Part shown: one piece after another, positions 8,884 to 18,559 of the stretch
How positions within the stretch are numbered: position 1 is the first letter of the stretch
Layout: every line of letters starts with the position of its first letter
Assembly: GCF_003352465.1 (NCBI RefSeq)
Contig: NZ_CP031153.1
Coordinates: 1,974,465-2,038,464, forward strand
Direction of reading: 5' to 3'
DNA from: Kordia sp. SMS9
GTDB lineage: Bacteria; Bacteroidota; Bacteroidia; Flavobacteriales; Flavobacteriaceae
Length of the DNA: 64,000 nt
The notes under the pieces: generated by a model
What the model saw: only the letters and a program-made list of their open reading frames with translations
Told to the model about the DNA's origin: nothing
The model's database searches: none
Program-made: the position numbers and the translations under genes

Positions 8884-9540
8884 CTAAATGTTCAAGTATT
8901 TATTCAAGTATTCTGAGCGTTCTTTTAAGCTTTTTATATAGGTGTCTTCTGCAAATTCAGAGACAATGTTGTAGCTGTATCTTCTAAAAGATTGTACAAT
9001 ATCATTTAGGCTGGCATTGTTCAACTTCATCGTTACTTGCACAACGTCTTGTTCCGCTTTGGAGATAAATGCACCGAGCAAGCGACCATTATTCGATTCT
9101 ACTATCTGACATATTTCGCTAAACGAATAATCTTTCACACCTTTTTCAACAATCAACACACTTCCCAGTTCGTGTAAAAATGGCGTATCATTAAACACAT
9201 GAATAATATCATTCAACTCATAATATCCTATATAATCGTTCTTTTCGTTTAAAATAGGCATGATGTTCGATGAATTCTGTGCAAAGGCTTCCAATACATC
9301 AATCCAATTGGTTTGCTTGCGCACAAAAAACTGTTCCAATGCATAGCGAAATTCATTAATGGACTTGTCAGCTTCAAAACAATGCGCATCTGTTTCAGAC
9401 AAGCAACCCAAATACACACCATTTTCAGTAATAGGAATGTGTGAAAATGTAAGTTGATTAAAAACCAATTGCGCTTCCTTTACAGCATCATTAATAGCTA
9501 ATGGTGCAACGTCATTTAAAATAAATTGTGCAATATTCAT
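8884..9540 (-). CDS. CBS-domain protein
   Basis: The 218-residue protein has two CBS motifs (about residues 5-60 and 70-125). The hallmark stretches are FSHIPITENGVYLGCLSETD and NIMPILNEKNDYIGYYELNDI. The C-terminal 80 residues resemble the ACT-like tail seen in the Bacteroidota versions of this protein. CBS pairs bind adenine nucleotides and regulate partner proteins; no catalytic domain is present. It directly precedes nadK with a three-base gap, which hints at a link to nucleotide state. I chose the ATG at 9540 (MNIAQFILND) over one 24 bases upstream because it begins the conserved domain. The gene is divergent from pdxJ. Confidence 0.88.
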   Translation of the reverse strand: MNIAQFILNDVAPLAINDAVKEAQLVFNQLTFSHIPITENGVYLGCLSETDAHCFEADKSINEFRYALEQFFVRKQTNWIDVLEAFAQNSSNIMPILNEKNDYIGYYELNDIIHVFNDTPFLHELGSVLIVEKGVKDYSFSEICQIVESNNGRLLGAFISKAEQDVVQVTMKLNNASLNDIVQSFRRYSYNIVSEFAEDTYIKSLKERSEYLNKYLNI

Positions 9541-9635
9541 AGAACAAAAGATTTGTGGGTGCAAATTAATTAAAAATAACTACTTCTTGGCATGCGAACT
9601 TTGTATTTTTGTACTCAGTGAAAAAATATAACAGA

Positions 9636-10352
9636 ATGACCACAAAATTAAGTGTAAACATTAACAAAATTGCTACGTTGCGAAACTCTCGTGGTGGCGA
9701 TGTGCCAAATTTGGTGAAATTTGCAAAAGATGTACAAGAATATGGAGCAGAAGGAATCACCATTCATCCGCGACCAGACGAGCGTCATATTCGGTACCAA
9801 GATGCGCGAGACTTAAAACCGATTGTATATACAGAATATAATATTGAAGGAAATCCGATTCAAAAGTTTGTGGACTTGGTGTTGGAAGTAAAACCTACGC
9901 AAGTAACCTTGGTGCCAGATGCGGTTGATGCTATTACGTCAAATGCTGGTTGGGATACCATTACACACAAGGATTTTCTCACGGAAGTGATTACAGAATT
10001 TAAAAATAACGGAATTCGCACTTCTATTTTTGTCGATCCTGAATTGAAAATGATTGAGGGAGCCAAAGCAGTTGGAACCGATCGTATTGAATTGTACACG
10101 GAAGCATTTACGCATCAATACGGTTTGGGAAATACCAAAGCCATTCAGCCTTATATTGATTGTGCGGTACGTTCCAACGAATTGGGAATTGGCGTCAATG
10201 CGGGACACGATTTAAGTTTAGATAACATTGCCTTCTTTGCAAAAGAAATTCCCGAATTGCTCGAAGTTTCTATTGGACACGCGCTGATTGCTGAATCCTT
10301 GTATTTGGGAATTGAAAACGTGGTGAATATGTATCTTAACAAATTAAAGTAA
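9636..10352 (+). CDS. pdxJ: Pyridoxine 5'-phosphate synthase
   Basis: The 238-residue TIM-barrel enzyme joins 3-amino-2-oxopropyl phosphate and deoxyxylulose 5-phosphate to make pyridoxine 5'-phosphate, the last step of DXP-dependent vitamin B6 synthesis. The start MTTKLSVNINKIATLRNSRGG is the family N-terminus. The HPRPDERH motif and the C-terminal GIGVNAGHDLSLDN and EVSIGHALI segments are all present. An upstream ATG in the same frame would lie within a likely -7 element (TATTTTTG at 9604-9611), so 9636 is the better start. The stop overlaps the next gene's ATG by one base, indicating translational coupling. Confidence 0.97.
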   Translation: MTTKLSVNINKIATLRNSRGGDVPNLVKFAKDVQEYGAEGITIHPRPDERHIRYQDARDLKPIVYTEYNIEGNPIQKFVDLVLEVKPTQVTLVPDAVDAITSNAGWDTITHKDFLTEVITEFKNNGIRTSIFVDPELKMIEGAKAVGTDRIELYTEAFTHQYGLGNTKAIQPYIDCAVRSNELGIGVNAGHDLSLDNIAFFAKEIPELLEVSIGHALIAESLYLGIENVVNMYLNKLK

Positions 10353-11122
10353 TGATTTTACACTCAAATATCATTGGAGACGCAGGGAAACCTTTGTTGA
10401 TTTTGCATGGTTTCTTGGGAATGTCCGATAATTGGAAAACGCTTGGCAAAAAGTTTGCAAAAGAAGGATTTCAAGCGCATCTAATCGATCAACGGAATCA
10501 TGGACGTAGTTTTCATTCAGACGAATTCAATTATGATCTTCTTGCGGAAGATGTAAAAAAATATTGCGATCATCACAATTTGAAACAGGTGTCTTTAATT
10601 GGACATTCTATGGGTGGAAAAACAGCCATGTTATTTGCGGTGAACTATCCTGAAATGCTGGAAAAGCTTGTCATTGTAGATATCAGCCCAAAATTCTATC
10701 CTACACATCACGAGCAAATTTTAGCAGGTTTATCAGCGCTGCAACAAGAAACACTCACAAGTAGAAGTGATGCAGAAACCATCATGACGAAGTATGTACC
10801 CGAATTTGGAACGCGTCAATTTTTACTTAAAAATTTATACTGGCAAGAAAACAAAACATTAGGCTTGCGCATTAATTTGATATCATTAATTGAAAATGTA
10901 GAAGAAGTTGGCGAGTCACTTTCTAGTTTTTCCATCTATGATAAAGAAACGTTATTCTTAAAAGGTGATAAGTCGGAGTATATTCTTACAGGCGATGAAA
11001 AGTTAATAAAACAACACTTTCCAAAAGCGATCATTCAAGAAATATCAAATGCGGGACATTGGTTGCATGCTGAAAATCCAAAAGAATTTTTAGAAAAATC
11101 CTTGCTTTTTTTGAATTCTTAG
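10352..11122 (+). CDS. Alpha/beta-fold hydrolase (YbfF-like esterase)
   Basis: The 256-residue soluble protein has the alpha/beta-hydrolase core. There is an oxyanion region LHGFLGMSDNW, the nucleophile elbow GHSMGGKTAM with the catalytic Ser, a later KGDKSEYI carrying the likely acid, and the catalytic His in NAGHWLHAE. Length and motif order match the YbfF/acyl-esterase group, which cleaves small acyl or CoA esters; the physiological substrate is unknown. It overlaps pdxJ by one base and is probably co-expressed with it. No signal peptide is visible, so it should be cytoplasmic. Confidence 0.88.
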   Translation: MILHSNIIGDAGKPLLILHGFLGMSDNWKTLGKKFAKEGFQAHLIDQRNHGRSFHSDEFNYDLLAEDVKKYCDHHNLKQVSLIGHSMGGKTAMLFAVNYPEMLEKLVIVDISPKFYPTHHEQILAGLSALQQETLTSRSDAETIMTKYVPEFGTRQFLLKNLYWQENKTLGLRINLISLIENVEEVGESLSSFSIYDKETLFLKGDKSEYILTGDEKLIKQHFPKAIIQEISNAGHWLHAENPKEFLEKSLLFLNS

Positions 11123-11169
11123 GAATCACTTTAAATTTACTATGAATGCATAATAAATTCGGTTAATCC

Positions 11170-11199
11170 TTGTATTTATCATAATTTATACTAATTTTG
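11170..11199 (+). promoter_or_regulatory. Bacteroidota-type promoter of the OmpP1 gene
   Basis: TTG at 11170-11172 and TAATTTTG at 11192-11199 are separated by exactly 19 bases, matching the TTG-N19-TAnnTTTG consensus of the Bacteroidota primary sigma factor. The porin gene starts about 50 bases downstream. Confidence 0.7.
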
Positions 11200-11249
11200 G
11201 TGCTTTGATTTTATAAAAAATTAACCTTAAATCAACATTTTTATTTATT

Positions 11250-12503
11250 ATGAAGAAACTATTATTGGTACTGACCATCGCGTTTTCGGCGTCGGTAATG
11301 TATGCTGGAGGATATAGAGTCGGAGTGCAAGGTCATAAGCAATTGGCAATGGGACATACAGGAGTTGCTGTTGTAACAAGTGCAGAATCTGCATTTTTCA
11401 ACCCAGCAGGAATGGTATACTTGGATGGAAAGCTTAATGTATCACTAGGAGCAGCAGCAGTCATTTCAAATACGACTTATCAAAACAGAGAGTTTGGATA
11501 TTCAGCAGAAGCTGACAATCCTGTAGGAACTCCGTTTTACGCTTATGGAACGTATAAAATTAACGATTGGTTATCTGCCGGAATCGCAATATATACACCG
11601 TATGGAAGTAGAGTAAATTGGCCAACTGATTGGGAAGGTTCTCATTTGGTAAACAATATTGAGTTATCTGCTATTTTTGTGCAGCCAACCGTCGCGATCA
11701 AAATAAATGACAAATTAAGTATTGGTGGTGGACCAATTTATGTAACAGGTGCCGTAAACTTCAACAGAAACTTATCAAGAAGTTTAACAGATGAAGCTGG
11801 AAATCGTTCTAATGTTACCATTGATGCTTCAGGAATCAACGCTTGGGGATATTCTATCGGAGCAATGTTTCGCCCAACGGAAGACATTACTTTAGGATTC
11901 AATTACCGTTCAAAAATTAATATGGATGTGGAAAGAGGTGACGGAACTGCGGACTTTGAAAACTTGCCAACCGCTTTGGCAGCAGGATTTGCTGATGGAG
12001 ATTTTACATCATCCTTACCATTACCAGCAGAATTAACATTTGGAGCAGCTTTTAAACCCTCAGAAAAATGGTTAATTGCTTTTGATTATACACGAACGTA
12101 CTGGGATGCATACCAATCTTTAGATGTACAATTTTTCAACGCAGCAGGATTGTCTCGTAACCCAAGAAACTACAAAAACTCATCTATCTATAAAATTGGT
12201 GCACAATATGAAGCTACTCAAAAAGTAACGGTAAGAGCAGGTTTCTACATTGACGAATCGCCAGTGAGAGATGGATTCTTTGCGCCAGAAACGCCAAGAC
12301 CAGATTCTGTAAACTTTACCACAGGTTTTTCATACAACCTAAACAGTAAATGGGCAATTGATGCTTCTGTATTATATGTACATTCTAATGAAGTAAATAA
12401 TTCATACAATAGTTTCATAGAAGCTGGGCAACCAATATCATTCGGAGGAGATTACAAATCGAATGCATTAGTAGCAGGAATTGGAGTATCGTACAAATTA
12501 TAA
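11250..12503 (+). CDS. OmpP1/FadL-family outer-membrane transporter
   Basis: The 417-residue protein has a signal peptide (cleavage probably after MYAGG) and the FadL N-terminal signature: an AMGHTGVAVVTSAESAFFNPAGM stretch that forms the inner plug. The rest consists of beta-strand segments alternating with Gly/Asn turns and ends in an aromatic-poor YKL. FadL-type channels pass long-chain fatty acids or aromatic hydrocarbons through the outer membrane. A good promoter lies just upstream. The next gene, an SGNH-hydrolase lipoprotein, starts 20 bases after this stop, a pairing that suggests joint handling of lipids or esters at the outer membrane (inference). Confidence 0.92.
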   Translation: MKKLLLVLTIAFSASVMYAGGYRVGVQGHKQLAMGHTGVAVVTSAESAFFNPAGMVYLDGKLNVSLGAAAVISNTTYQNREFGYSAEADNPVGTPFYAYGTYKINDWLSAGIAIYTPYGSRVNWPTDWEGSHLVNNIELSAIFVQPTVAIKINDKLSIGGGPIYVTGAVNFNRNLSRSLTDEAGNRSNVTIDASGINAWGYSIGAMFRPTEDITLGFNYRSKINMDVERGDGTADFENLPTALAAGFADGDFTSSLPLPAELTFGAAFKPSEKWLIAFDYTRTYWDAYQSLDVQFFNAAGLSRNPRNYKNSSIYKIGAQYEATQKVTVRAGFYIDESPVRDGFFAPETPRPDSVNFTTGFSYNLNSKWAIDASVLYVHSNEVNNSYNSFIEAGQPISFGGDYKSNALVAGIGVSYKL

Positions 12504-12522
12504 TATCAAAGAGCAGAAAAAG

Positions 12523-14034
12523 ATGAAAAACAATATAAAATATATAGCAGTATTAGCGTTAGGATTATTTGCCTGTGAACCAGAATTTGACAATCCAATT
12601 GACGAAAGTGGAACGTATTCAAGTGGTGCAGCAGACTTTACAAGGTTTGTAGCTGTTGGAAACTCATTAACGGCTGGTTTCATGGATGGAACGGTGTTTA
12701 GAAGTGGACAACAAAATTCGTTTCCAAACATCATGGCAGAAAAATTTGCTTTTGCAGGTGGTGGAGCGTTTACACAACCTTCTTATGACGATGACGTAAA
12801 TGATTCGGGAGGATTTTTACTCGGAGGAAATCCATTACCAGGTTTTGATACACGTTTGGTCATTGATGCTAGTGAAGGTGGTCCAGAAAATTTGAATGTA
12901 ATGCCAACGATGGAAGTATCTAACTTACAAGCTACGGCATATAACAATATGGGAGTTCCTGGAGCAAAATCATTTCATTTAGGCGCTCCTGGATATGGAG
13001 ACATTAATAATTTAGCAATTGGCGCAGCAAATCCATACTATGTACGTCATTCAACAGCGCCAAATGCAACAGTAATTGGAGATGCCGTTTCTTTAGATCC
13101 TACATTCTTTGCATTGTGGATTGGAAACAACGACATCTTAGCTTTTGCTACTTCTGGAGGAACAGGAGTAGATCGAACAGGAAATCCAAATGTATTATCG
13201 TATGGTTTTAATGATATTACAGATCCAGGTGTGTTTGCATTTACGTTTCAAGGTTTAGTAGACGCTTTAACAGTGAATGGCGCTAAAGGAATTGTAGCAA
13301 CGTTACCAGATGTAACATCTATTCCTTACTTTACAACAGTACCTTACAACCCAATTCCTATGGATGCTGCAACAGCAGCTTTTGCTAATAATGGGTATGC
13401 AACGTATAATGGCGGATTGCAATTTGCAGTTGGAAACGGTTTAATCACTGCTGATGAAGCTGCGCAACGTACTATTAACTTTGTAGCAGGACAAAATGCA
13501 GTTGTTATTGAAGACGAAGATTTAACAAACTTAACAGGATTCGGAATTCCAAACTACAGACAAGCAACAGTAAATGATTTAATGGTTTTACCTTCTTCTG
13601 GAATTATTGGAACAGAAGTAAACGACGATCCATTTTTAATAAATGGAGTTTCTGTGCCTTTAGCAGATAATTGGGTGTTAACAGCAACGGAAATTGAATT
13701 GGTAAGAAATGCAAGAACAGCATACAACAATACAATTATAGGAATTGCACAAGCAAATGATTTAGCAATAGCAGATATGGCAGTTATTCTAGAAGAATTA
13801 GTATCTGGTTTGCGTACGTCTGATGGACAAATTTACACAAACAACTACTTTGACGGTTCTAGTGATGCGTTATCTACCGCAGTATTCTCGTTAGATGGTG
13901 TGCATCCAAACTCAAGAGGATATGCTATCGTAGCAGATCAATTCATTCAAGTAATTAATGAAAAATACGGAGCAAATGTGCCAAGAGTCACTGCAGGATA
14001 CTATCCCGGAGTAACGGTAGTTCCAACAAACTAA
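12523..14034 (+). CDS. SGNH/GDSL-type hydrolase lipoprotein
   Basis: The 503-residue protein has a short hydrophobic leader ending in LFAC, a lipobox, so it should be a membrane-anchored lipoprotein. SGNH blocks are recognisable: block I is FVAVGNSLTAGFMDG with the nucleophile Ser, block III is WIGNNDIL, and block V is DGVHPNSRGYAIVA with Asp and His. Long insertions rich in Gly, Asn and Asp separate the blocks. These enzymes hydrolyse esters of lipids or acetylated sugars. It follows the OmpP1/FadL porin by 20 bases and ends before a strong terminator, so the two form a small operon. A non-ATG start 42 bases upstream would overlap the porin and spoil the signal sequence. Confidence 0.9.
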   Translation: MKNNIKYIAVLALGLFACEPEFDNPIDESGTYSSGAADFTRFVAVGNSLTAGFMDGTVFRSGQQNSFPNIMAEKFAFAGGGAFTQPSYDDDVNDSGGFLLGGNPLPGFDTRLVIDASEGGPENLNVMPTMEVSNLQATAYNNMGVPGAKSFHLGAPGYGDINNLAIGAANPYYVRHSTAPNATVIGDAVSLDPTFFALWIGNNDILAFATSGGTGVDRTGNPNVLSYGFNDITDPGVFAFTFQGLVDALTVNGAKGIVATLPDVTSIPYFTTVPYNPIPMDAATAAFANNGYATYNGGLQFAVGNGLITADEAAQRTINFVAGQNAVVIEDEDLTNLTGFGIPNYRQATVNDLMVLPSSGIIGTEVNDDPFLINGVSVPLADNWVLTATEIELVRNARTAYNNTIIGIAQANDLAIADMAVILEELVSGLRTSDGQIYTNNYFDGSSDALSTAVFSLDGVHPNSRGYAIVADQFIQVINEKYGANVPRVTAGYYPGVTVVPTN

Positions 14035-14078
14035 AATTATTGATGGTCAATTAAAAGACACATCATACATACTATAGC

Positions 14079-14111
14079 AAAAAAGCACTGAGGAATCGGT
14101 GCTTTTTTTTT
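14079..14111 (+). terminator. Rho-independent terminator
   Basis: AAAAGCAC pairs with GTGCTTTT around a nine-base loop and runs into nine T. It closes the OmpP1-SGNH operon. Confidence 0.9.
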
Positions 14112-14206
14112 GAACTTTTTTAAGATAGAATTTACACAGCGACTTACATACTTTAAAATTTCTGTCTTTACAGTAAAAATAAACTGATATACAATCGTTT
14201 AAAAAC

Positions 14207-14237
14207 TTGATTCGCTTTTAAAAATAATGTACTTTTG
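14207..14237 (+). promoter_or_regulatory. Promoter of the tig-clpP-clpX region
   Basis: TTG at 14207-14209 and TACTTTTG at 14230-14237 are separated by 20 bases, close to the Bacteroidota consensus TTG-N19-TAnnTTTG. The tig start codon is 31 bases downstream, which also rules out an in-frame ATG at 14235. Confidence 0.7.
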
Positions 14238-14267
14238 CAAGCCAATTTTCATATCATAAATAAGAAG

Positions 14268-15596
14268 ATGAATATAACAAGAGAAAATATAGATACGCTA
14301 AACGCTGTTGTGACTGTAAATATTGAAAAAGAAGATTACAGCGACAAAGTGACTAAAATCTTAATGGATTATAAGAAAACTGCAAACATTCCAGGATTTA
14401 GAAAAGGACATGTGCCTTTAGGTTTGGTGAAAAAGCAGTACGGAAAAGCAGTATTAGTGGATGAAGTAAACAAACTTTTACAAGAAAGCTTAAACAAGTA
14501 TTTGGTAGAAGAAAAATTGGATATTCTTGGAAATCCATTACCTAGAATGCAAGAAGAGTTGGACTGGGATGCAGAATCTTTTTCTTTTGAATTTGAATTA
14601 GGTTTAGCACCAGAATTTAACGTAGATCTTCAAGAAAATGCCATTACACAATATACGATTGTAGCAGATGACAAAATGATCGATGGTCAAATTGAAAACA
14701 TCCGTAAGCAATATGGAAAATTGATCAGCCAAGATGAGGTAACTGAGGAATCTGAAGTAACAGGAATCTTTTCCAATGAAGAAAAAGAAATTGAAAACAA
14801 CGTTACGTTTGGTCTTGATAAAATTAAAGGAAAAAGAAATCTAAATAAATTTGTTGGCACTAAAGTAGGTGATACTGTAACGTTAAAAACAAAAGGATTA
14901 TTCAACGATGATCATGATTTAATGAACTTCTTAAAAGTTTCTCATGATGATGTACACGATTTAGATATCGAAGTTTCTTTCAAAATAAACGAAGCAAACA
15001 CAAGAGAATTGGCAGAATTGAACCAAGAATTGTTTGACAAGTTGTTTGGAGAAGGAAATGTTTCTTCCCTAGAAGAAGCAAAACAAAAAATCAAAGAAGA
15101 CGCAGAAAGACAATTTGTACAGCAATCTGACCAACGTTTATTAAATGACGTTACAGAAGGTTTGATTGAAAATACAAAATTCGATTTACCGGCAGACTTC
15201 TTAAAAAAGTGGATTCAATCTGCAGGTGAGCAAGAATTAACGCCAGAGCAAGCTGAGGAAGAATACTCAAAATCTGAAAAAGGATTGCGTTACCAACTTA
15301 TCCAAGATCGATTGGTAAAAGACAATGAAGTACAAGTGGAATTTGAAGATTTAAAAGAATTCGCAAAGCAAATGATCAGAGTGCAAATGGCACAATTTGG
15401 GCAAATGAATCCAAGTGATGAAGAGCTAGAAGGCATTGCTGCGAGAATTTTATCAAACCAAGAAGAAGTTCGTAGACTTACAGATCAATTGTTGAGTCAG
15501 AAACTATTAGATCTTTTCAAAGAAAAAGCAAAGCTTGAAACTAAAGAAGTTACTTACGAAAACTTCGTTAAAGAAGTATACGGAGATAGCGAGTAA
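14268..15596 (+). CDS. tig: Trigger factor
   Basis: The 442-residue ribosome-associated chaperone receives nascent chains at the exit tunnel. The N-terminal ribosome-binding domain carries the signature IPGFRKGHVPLGLVKKQYGKAVLVDEV (a GFRKG-type loop). The middle region corresponds to the PPIase-like domain but is divergent, as is usual in Bacteroidota. The C-terminal part is a long helical chaperone domain with EELTPEQAEEEYSKSEKGLRYQL-like segments. The ATG at 14268 starts the family N-terminus MNITRENID. The gene is followed by a terminator-like hairpin and then clpP and clpX, the classic tig-clpP-clpX order. Confidence 0.96.
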   Translation: MNITRENIDTLNAVVTVNIEKEDYSDKVTKILMDYKKTANIPGFRKGHVPLGLVKKQYGKAVLVDEVNKLLQESLNKYLVEEKLDILGNPLPRMQEELDWDAESFSFEFELGLAPEFNVDLQENAITQYTIVADDKMIDGQIENIRKQYGKLISQDEVTEESEVTGIFSNEEKEIENNVTFGLDKIKGKRNLNKFVGTKVGDTVTLKTKGLFNDDHDLMNFLKVSHDDVHDLDIEVSFKINEANTRELAELNQELFDKLFGEGNVSSLEEAKQKIKEDAERQFVQQSDQRLLNDVTEGLIENTKFDLPADFLKKWIQSAGEQELTPEQAEEEYSKSEKGLRYQLIQDRLVKDNEVQVEFEDLKEFAKQMIRVQMAQFGQMNPSDEELEGIAARILSNQEEVRRLTDQLLSQKLLDLFKEKAKLETKEVTYENFVKEVYGDSE

Positions 15597-15616
15597 GAAA
15601 TAAAATACTTATATTT

Positions 15617-15650
15617 AAGGCGTTAAAAAAATGATTTTAACGCCTTTTTT
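15617..15650 (+). terminator. Hairpin with T run between tig and clpP
   Basis: AAGGCGTTAAAA pairs with TTTTAACGCCTT around a six-base loop and is followed by T. It could attenuate read-through from tig into clpP. An ATG inside this loop is in frame with clpP but is not a credible start. Confidence 0.8.
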
Positions 15651-15675
15651 AATCAAAAAAATACCAAAACAAGAA

Positions 15676-16368
15676 ATGAACTATAAAAAAGAATTTCATA
15701 AATACGCGACTAAACATCACGGTATCAATAATATGTACTATGACAAAATTGTAAGTCGCATGTCTCCATCTACATTTTCAAATCCTGTAGGAATGACACC
15801 GTACATTATTGAAGAACGCCAGCTAAATGTAGCACAAATGGACGTTTTCTCTCGTTTAATGATGGATAGAATCATCTTTTTAGGAACAGGAATTGACGAT
15901 CAAGTGGCTAACATTGTACAAGCGCAATTATTATTCATGGAAAGTGTCGATTCTACGAAAGACATTCAAATCTACATCAACTCTCCAGGAGGTGGCGTAT
16001 ATGCAGGTTTAGGAATTTATGATACGATGCAATTTATCAAACCAGATGTTGCAACAATCTGTACGGGAATGGCAGCTTCTATGGGCGCGGTTTTACTATG
16101 TGCAGGACAAGCTGGGAAACGTTCTGGATTAACGCACTCACGTGTCATGATTCACCAACCATTAGGTGGCGCACAAGGTCAAGCCAGTGATATTGAAATT
16201 ACAGCAAGAGAAATATTAATACTAAAAGAAGAATTATACAAAATCATTTCCAAACATTCAGGACAATCATACGAAAAAGTATACGATGATTCCGATAGAG
16301 ATTACTGGATGAAAGCTGATAAAGCAAAAGAATACGGAATGATTGATGAAATACTTGTGAGAGAATAA
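15676..16368 (+). CDS. clpP: ATP-dependent Clp protease proteolytic subunit
   Basis: The 230-residue serine peptidase forms the double-heptameric chamber that degrades unfolded substrates delivered by ClpX. The active-site Ser lies in [13 protein letters not shown], the His in [15 protein letters not shown], and the helix containing the third catalytic residue follows. The N-terminus ([25 protein letters not shown]) is longer than in Escherichia coli and may be processed, as in other Flavobacteriaceae. The start at 15676 is preceded by AAGAA and lies downstream of the intergenic hairpin; the longer frame begins inside that hairpin. clpX follows 27 bases later. Confidence 0.97.
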   Translation: MNYKKEFHKYATKHHGINNMYYDKIVSRMSPSTFSNPVGMTPYIIEERQLNVAQMDVFSRLMMDRIIFLGTGIDDQVANIVQAQLLFMESVDSTKDIQIYINSPGGGVYAGLGIYDTMQFIKPDVATICTGMAASMGAVLLCAGQAGKRSGLTHSRVMIHQPLGGAQGQASDIEITAREILILKEELYKIISKHSGQSYEKVYDDSDRDYWMKADKAKEYGMIDEILVRE

Positions 16369-16395
16369 TCGCTACACAAGTCAACAACAAACATA

Positions 16396-17628
16396 ATGGC
16401 GAAAGAAGAATTAGAATGTTCATTCTGTGGTAGAAAAAAACCAGAAACCAATTTATTAATTGCTGGTTTAGATGCTCATATCTGTGATAGATGTATTGAG
16501 CAAGCCCACGGAATTGTACTCGAAGAATCAAAACAGTCAAGCAACGACGAATTGTCGTCTGAATTGGTACTTCGCAAACCAAAACAAATCAAAGCCTTTT
16601 TGGACGAATTTATCATCGGACAAGAAGCCACCAAAAAAGTAATGTCGGTTGCCGTGTACAATCACTACAAACGATTATTACAACCCGCATCCAATGATGA
16701 TATCGAAATACAAAAAAGTAACATCATCATGGTTGGGCAAACTGGAACTGGAAAAACCTTAATGGCAAAAACAATTGCGCGCATGTTAAATGTGCCATTA
16801 GCAATTGTAGATGCCACGGTTTTAACAGAAGCTGGATATGTGGGAGAAGATGTAGAAAGTATCCTAACACGTTTATTACAAGCGGCAGATTACAACTTGG
16901 AAAAAGCAGAGCGCGGTATTGTATTTATTGATGAAATAGATAAAATTGCCCGCAAAAGTGACAATCCATCCATTACACGTGATGTTTCTGGAGAAGGTGT
17001 ACAGCAAGCGTTGTTAAAACTCTTAGAAGGAACGGTTGTAAATGTTCCGCCAAAAGGTGGAAGAAAACATCCCGATCAAAAATTCATCGAAGTGAATACA
17101 GAAAATATCTTATTCATTGCAGGTGGCGCTTTTGATGGAATTAGCAGAGTCATTACCAAGCGTTTAAACATGCAAGCGGTTGGATATAGTGCTTCCAAAG
17201 GGGAAGAAATCATCGACAAAGACAATATTTTACAGTATATCATTCCAAAAGATTTAAAAGATTTTGGCTTAATTCCTGAAATTATTGGTCGTTTGCCAGT
17301 GCTAACACACATGGATCCGCTAGATGCAAATACATTACGCGCAATTCTCACAGAACCTAAAAACGCCATCATCAAACAATACAAAAAATTATTCTCTATG
17401 GATAATATTGAGTTTGACATTACGGAAGGCGCGTTGGAATTCATCGTAGAAAAAGCCATAGAATACAAACTTGGTGCGCGTGGATTGCGTTCGCTTTGTG
17501 AAACTATTTTGACAGATGCGATGTTCGAATTGCCAGGCTCGGAAGAAAAAGAATTAAAAATCAGCAAAAATTACGCTGAGAAAAAGCTATCGAAAGTAGC
17601 GATCAAAAAATTGAAAGCAGTATCCTAA
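16396..17628 (+). CDS. clpX: ATP-dependent Clp protease ATP-binding subunit ClpX
   Basis: The 410-residue AAA+ unfoldase has an N-terminal zinc-binding domain (four Cys in CSFCGRKKP and CDRCIEQA), Walker A GQTGTGKT and Walker [14 protein letters not shown] sensor region and the C-terminal domain [16 protein letters not shown] segment (KLGARGLRS) follow. It docks on the ClpP encoded directly upstream and threads tagged proteins into it. Length and motif order are standard. The LytTR regulator begins ten bases after the stop, so it is probably co-transcribed with clpX. Confidence 0.98.
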   Translation: MAKEELECSFCGRKKPETNLLIAGLDAHICDRCIEQAHGIVLEESKQSSNDELSSELVLRKPKQIKAFLDEFIIGQEATKKVMSVAVYNHYKRLLQPASNDDIEIQKSNIIMVGQTGTGKTLMAKTIARMLNVPLAIVDATVLTEAGYVGEDVESILTRLLQAADYNLEKAERGIVFIDEIDKIARKSDNPSITRDVSGEGVQQALLKLLEGTVVNVPPKGGRKHPDQKFIEVNTENILFIAGGAFDGISRVITKRLNMQAVGYSASKGEEIIDKDNILQYIIPKDLKDFGLIPEIIGRLPVLTHMDPLDANTLRAILTEPKNAIIKQYKKLFSMDNIEFDITEGALEFIVEKAIEYKLGARGLRSLCETILTDAMFELPGSEEKELKISKNYAEKKLSKVAIKKLKAVS

Positions 17629-17638
17629 AACAACGATA

Positions 17639-18442
17639 ATGCAAATACAAAATTTTTATATCCAATCAATAAAAAAACAATTATTGATTGGATTTTTTAT
17701 TGGGTTTTGGCTATTCCTATTCTTCTATTACGTAGAACCTTTTGATATGTATGAATTGCCGCCAGAAGAACGCATTTTGGCAGTTTTTGGATACACTTTC
17801 GTGGGAATCATAACGTATATCATCACCATTCCAATTCAACGTTTGCTCTACAAGCAAGCAGGAACATGGTCTTTTTTGCAAGAAGGACTATTCATTTTAT
17901 CCATGCTGCTAATTTCGGGCGGAATTGGCTATCTGTTCTTCAAATTTATTCTGCTGGAAAATGATCCGTATGCACATACTTTTTCATATTTCTTCTTTCA
18001 AAACGTCATTCCAACCGTTTTCCTAATACTTCCTGTAATGATCTTTTTACGATGGTTTTTTAGTGATAAAACCCTCCCAGAATCAACCATAAAAGAACGC
18101 GCTATCGTGATCAAAGGAGAAAACAAAGCAGAAGTTTTACATCTCAAAGAATCAGAGCTTGTGTATGTGGAATCGGCAAATAACTATGTCAATGTTTTTT
18201 ATCTGCTAGAAGGTGAACTCAAAAACGATCTCTTTCGCAACAAAATTTCAGTCTTGCAACAAGAATTTCCTTTCTTGCTAAAAACACATCGCTCGTTCTT
18301 AATCAATCCGACACATTTCTTAGAATGGAAACGCGAATCTTCACAAACAATTCTAATCTTAAAGCCAGGAATTAGAGAAATCCCTGTTTCCAAAACCTAT
18401 AAAAAAGCGTTGATGGAAAAATTCATTAATCCCGCAGAATAA
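17639..18442 (+). CDS. Membrane-anchored LytTR DNA-binding regulator
   Basis: The 267-residue protein has four hydrophobic segments (about residues 14-30, 47-66, 78-102 and 116-139). A cytoplasmic LytTR DNA-binding domain follows (about 160-262), marked by ELVYVESANNYVNVFY and LLKTHRSFLINPTHFLEWK. It resembles the membrane LytTR proteins common in Bacteroidota, which sense a membrane signal without a separate kinase. It is ten bases behind clpX, so it probably shares that transcript, though a functional link to proteolysis is only inferred. Targets are unknown. Confidence 0.9.
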   Translation: MQIQNFYIQSIKKQLLIGFFIGFWLFLFFYYVEPFDMYELPPEERILAVFGYTFVGIITYIITIPIQRLLYKQAGTWSFLQEGLFILSMLLISGGIGYLFFKFILLENDPYAHTFSYFFFQNVIPTVFLILPVMIFLRWFFSDKTLPESTIKERAIVIKGENKAEVLHLKESELVYVESANNYVNVFYLLEGELKNDLFRNKISVLQQEFPFLLKTHRSFLINPTHFLEWKRESSQTILILKPGIREIPVSKTYKKALMEKFINPAE

Positions 18443-18559
18443 ACGGTTCGCCAAAGTGAAAAATTTTCACCACTCAAATCGTTTCATTCGCCACAAATAC
18501 TTGTAAACACTGGGAAAATGTCAGAATATTGAACTGTCAAACACTAAAAATAGTTCGTT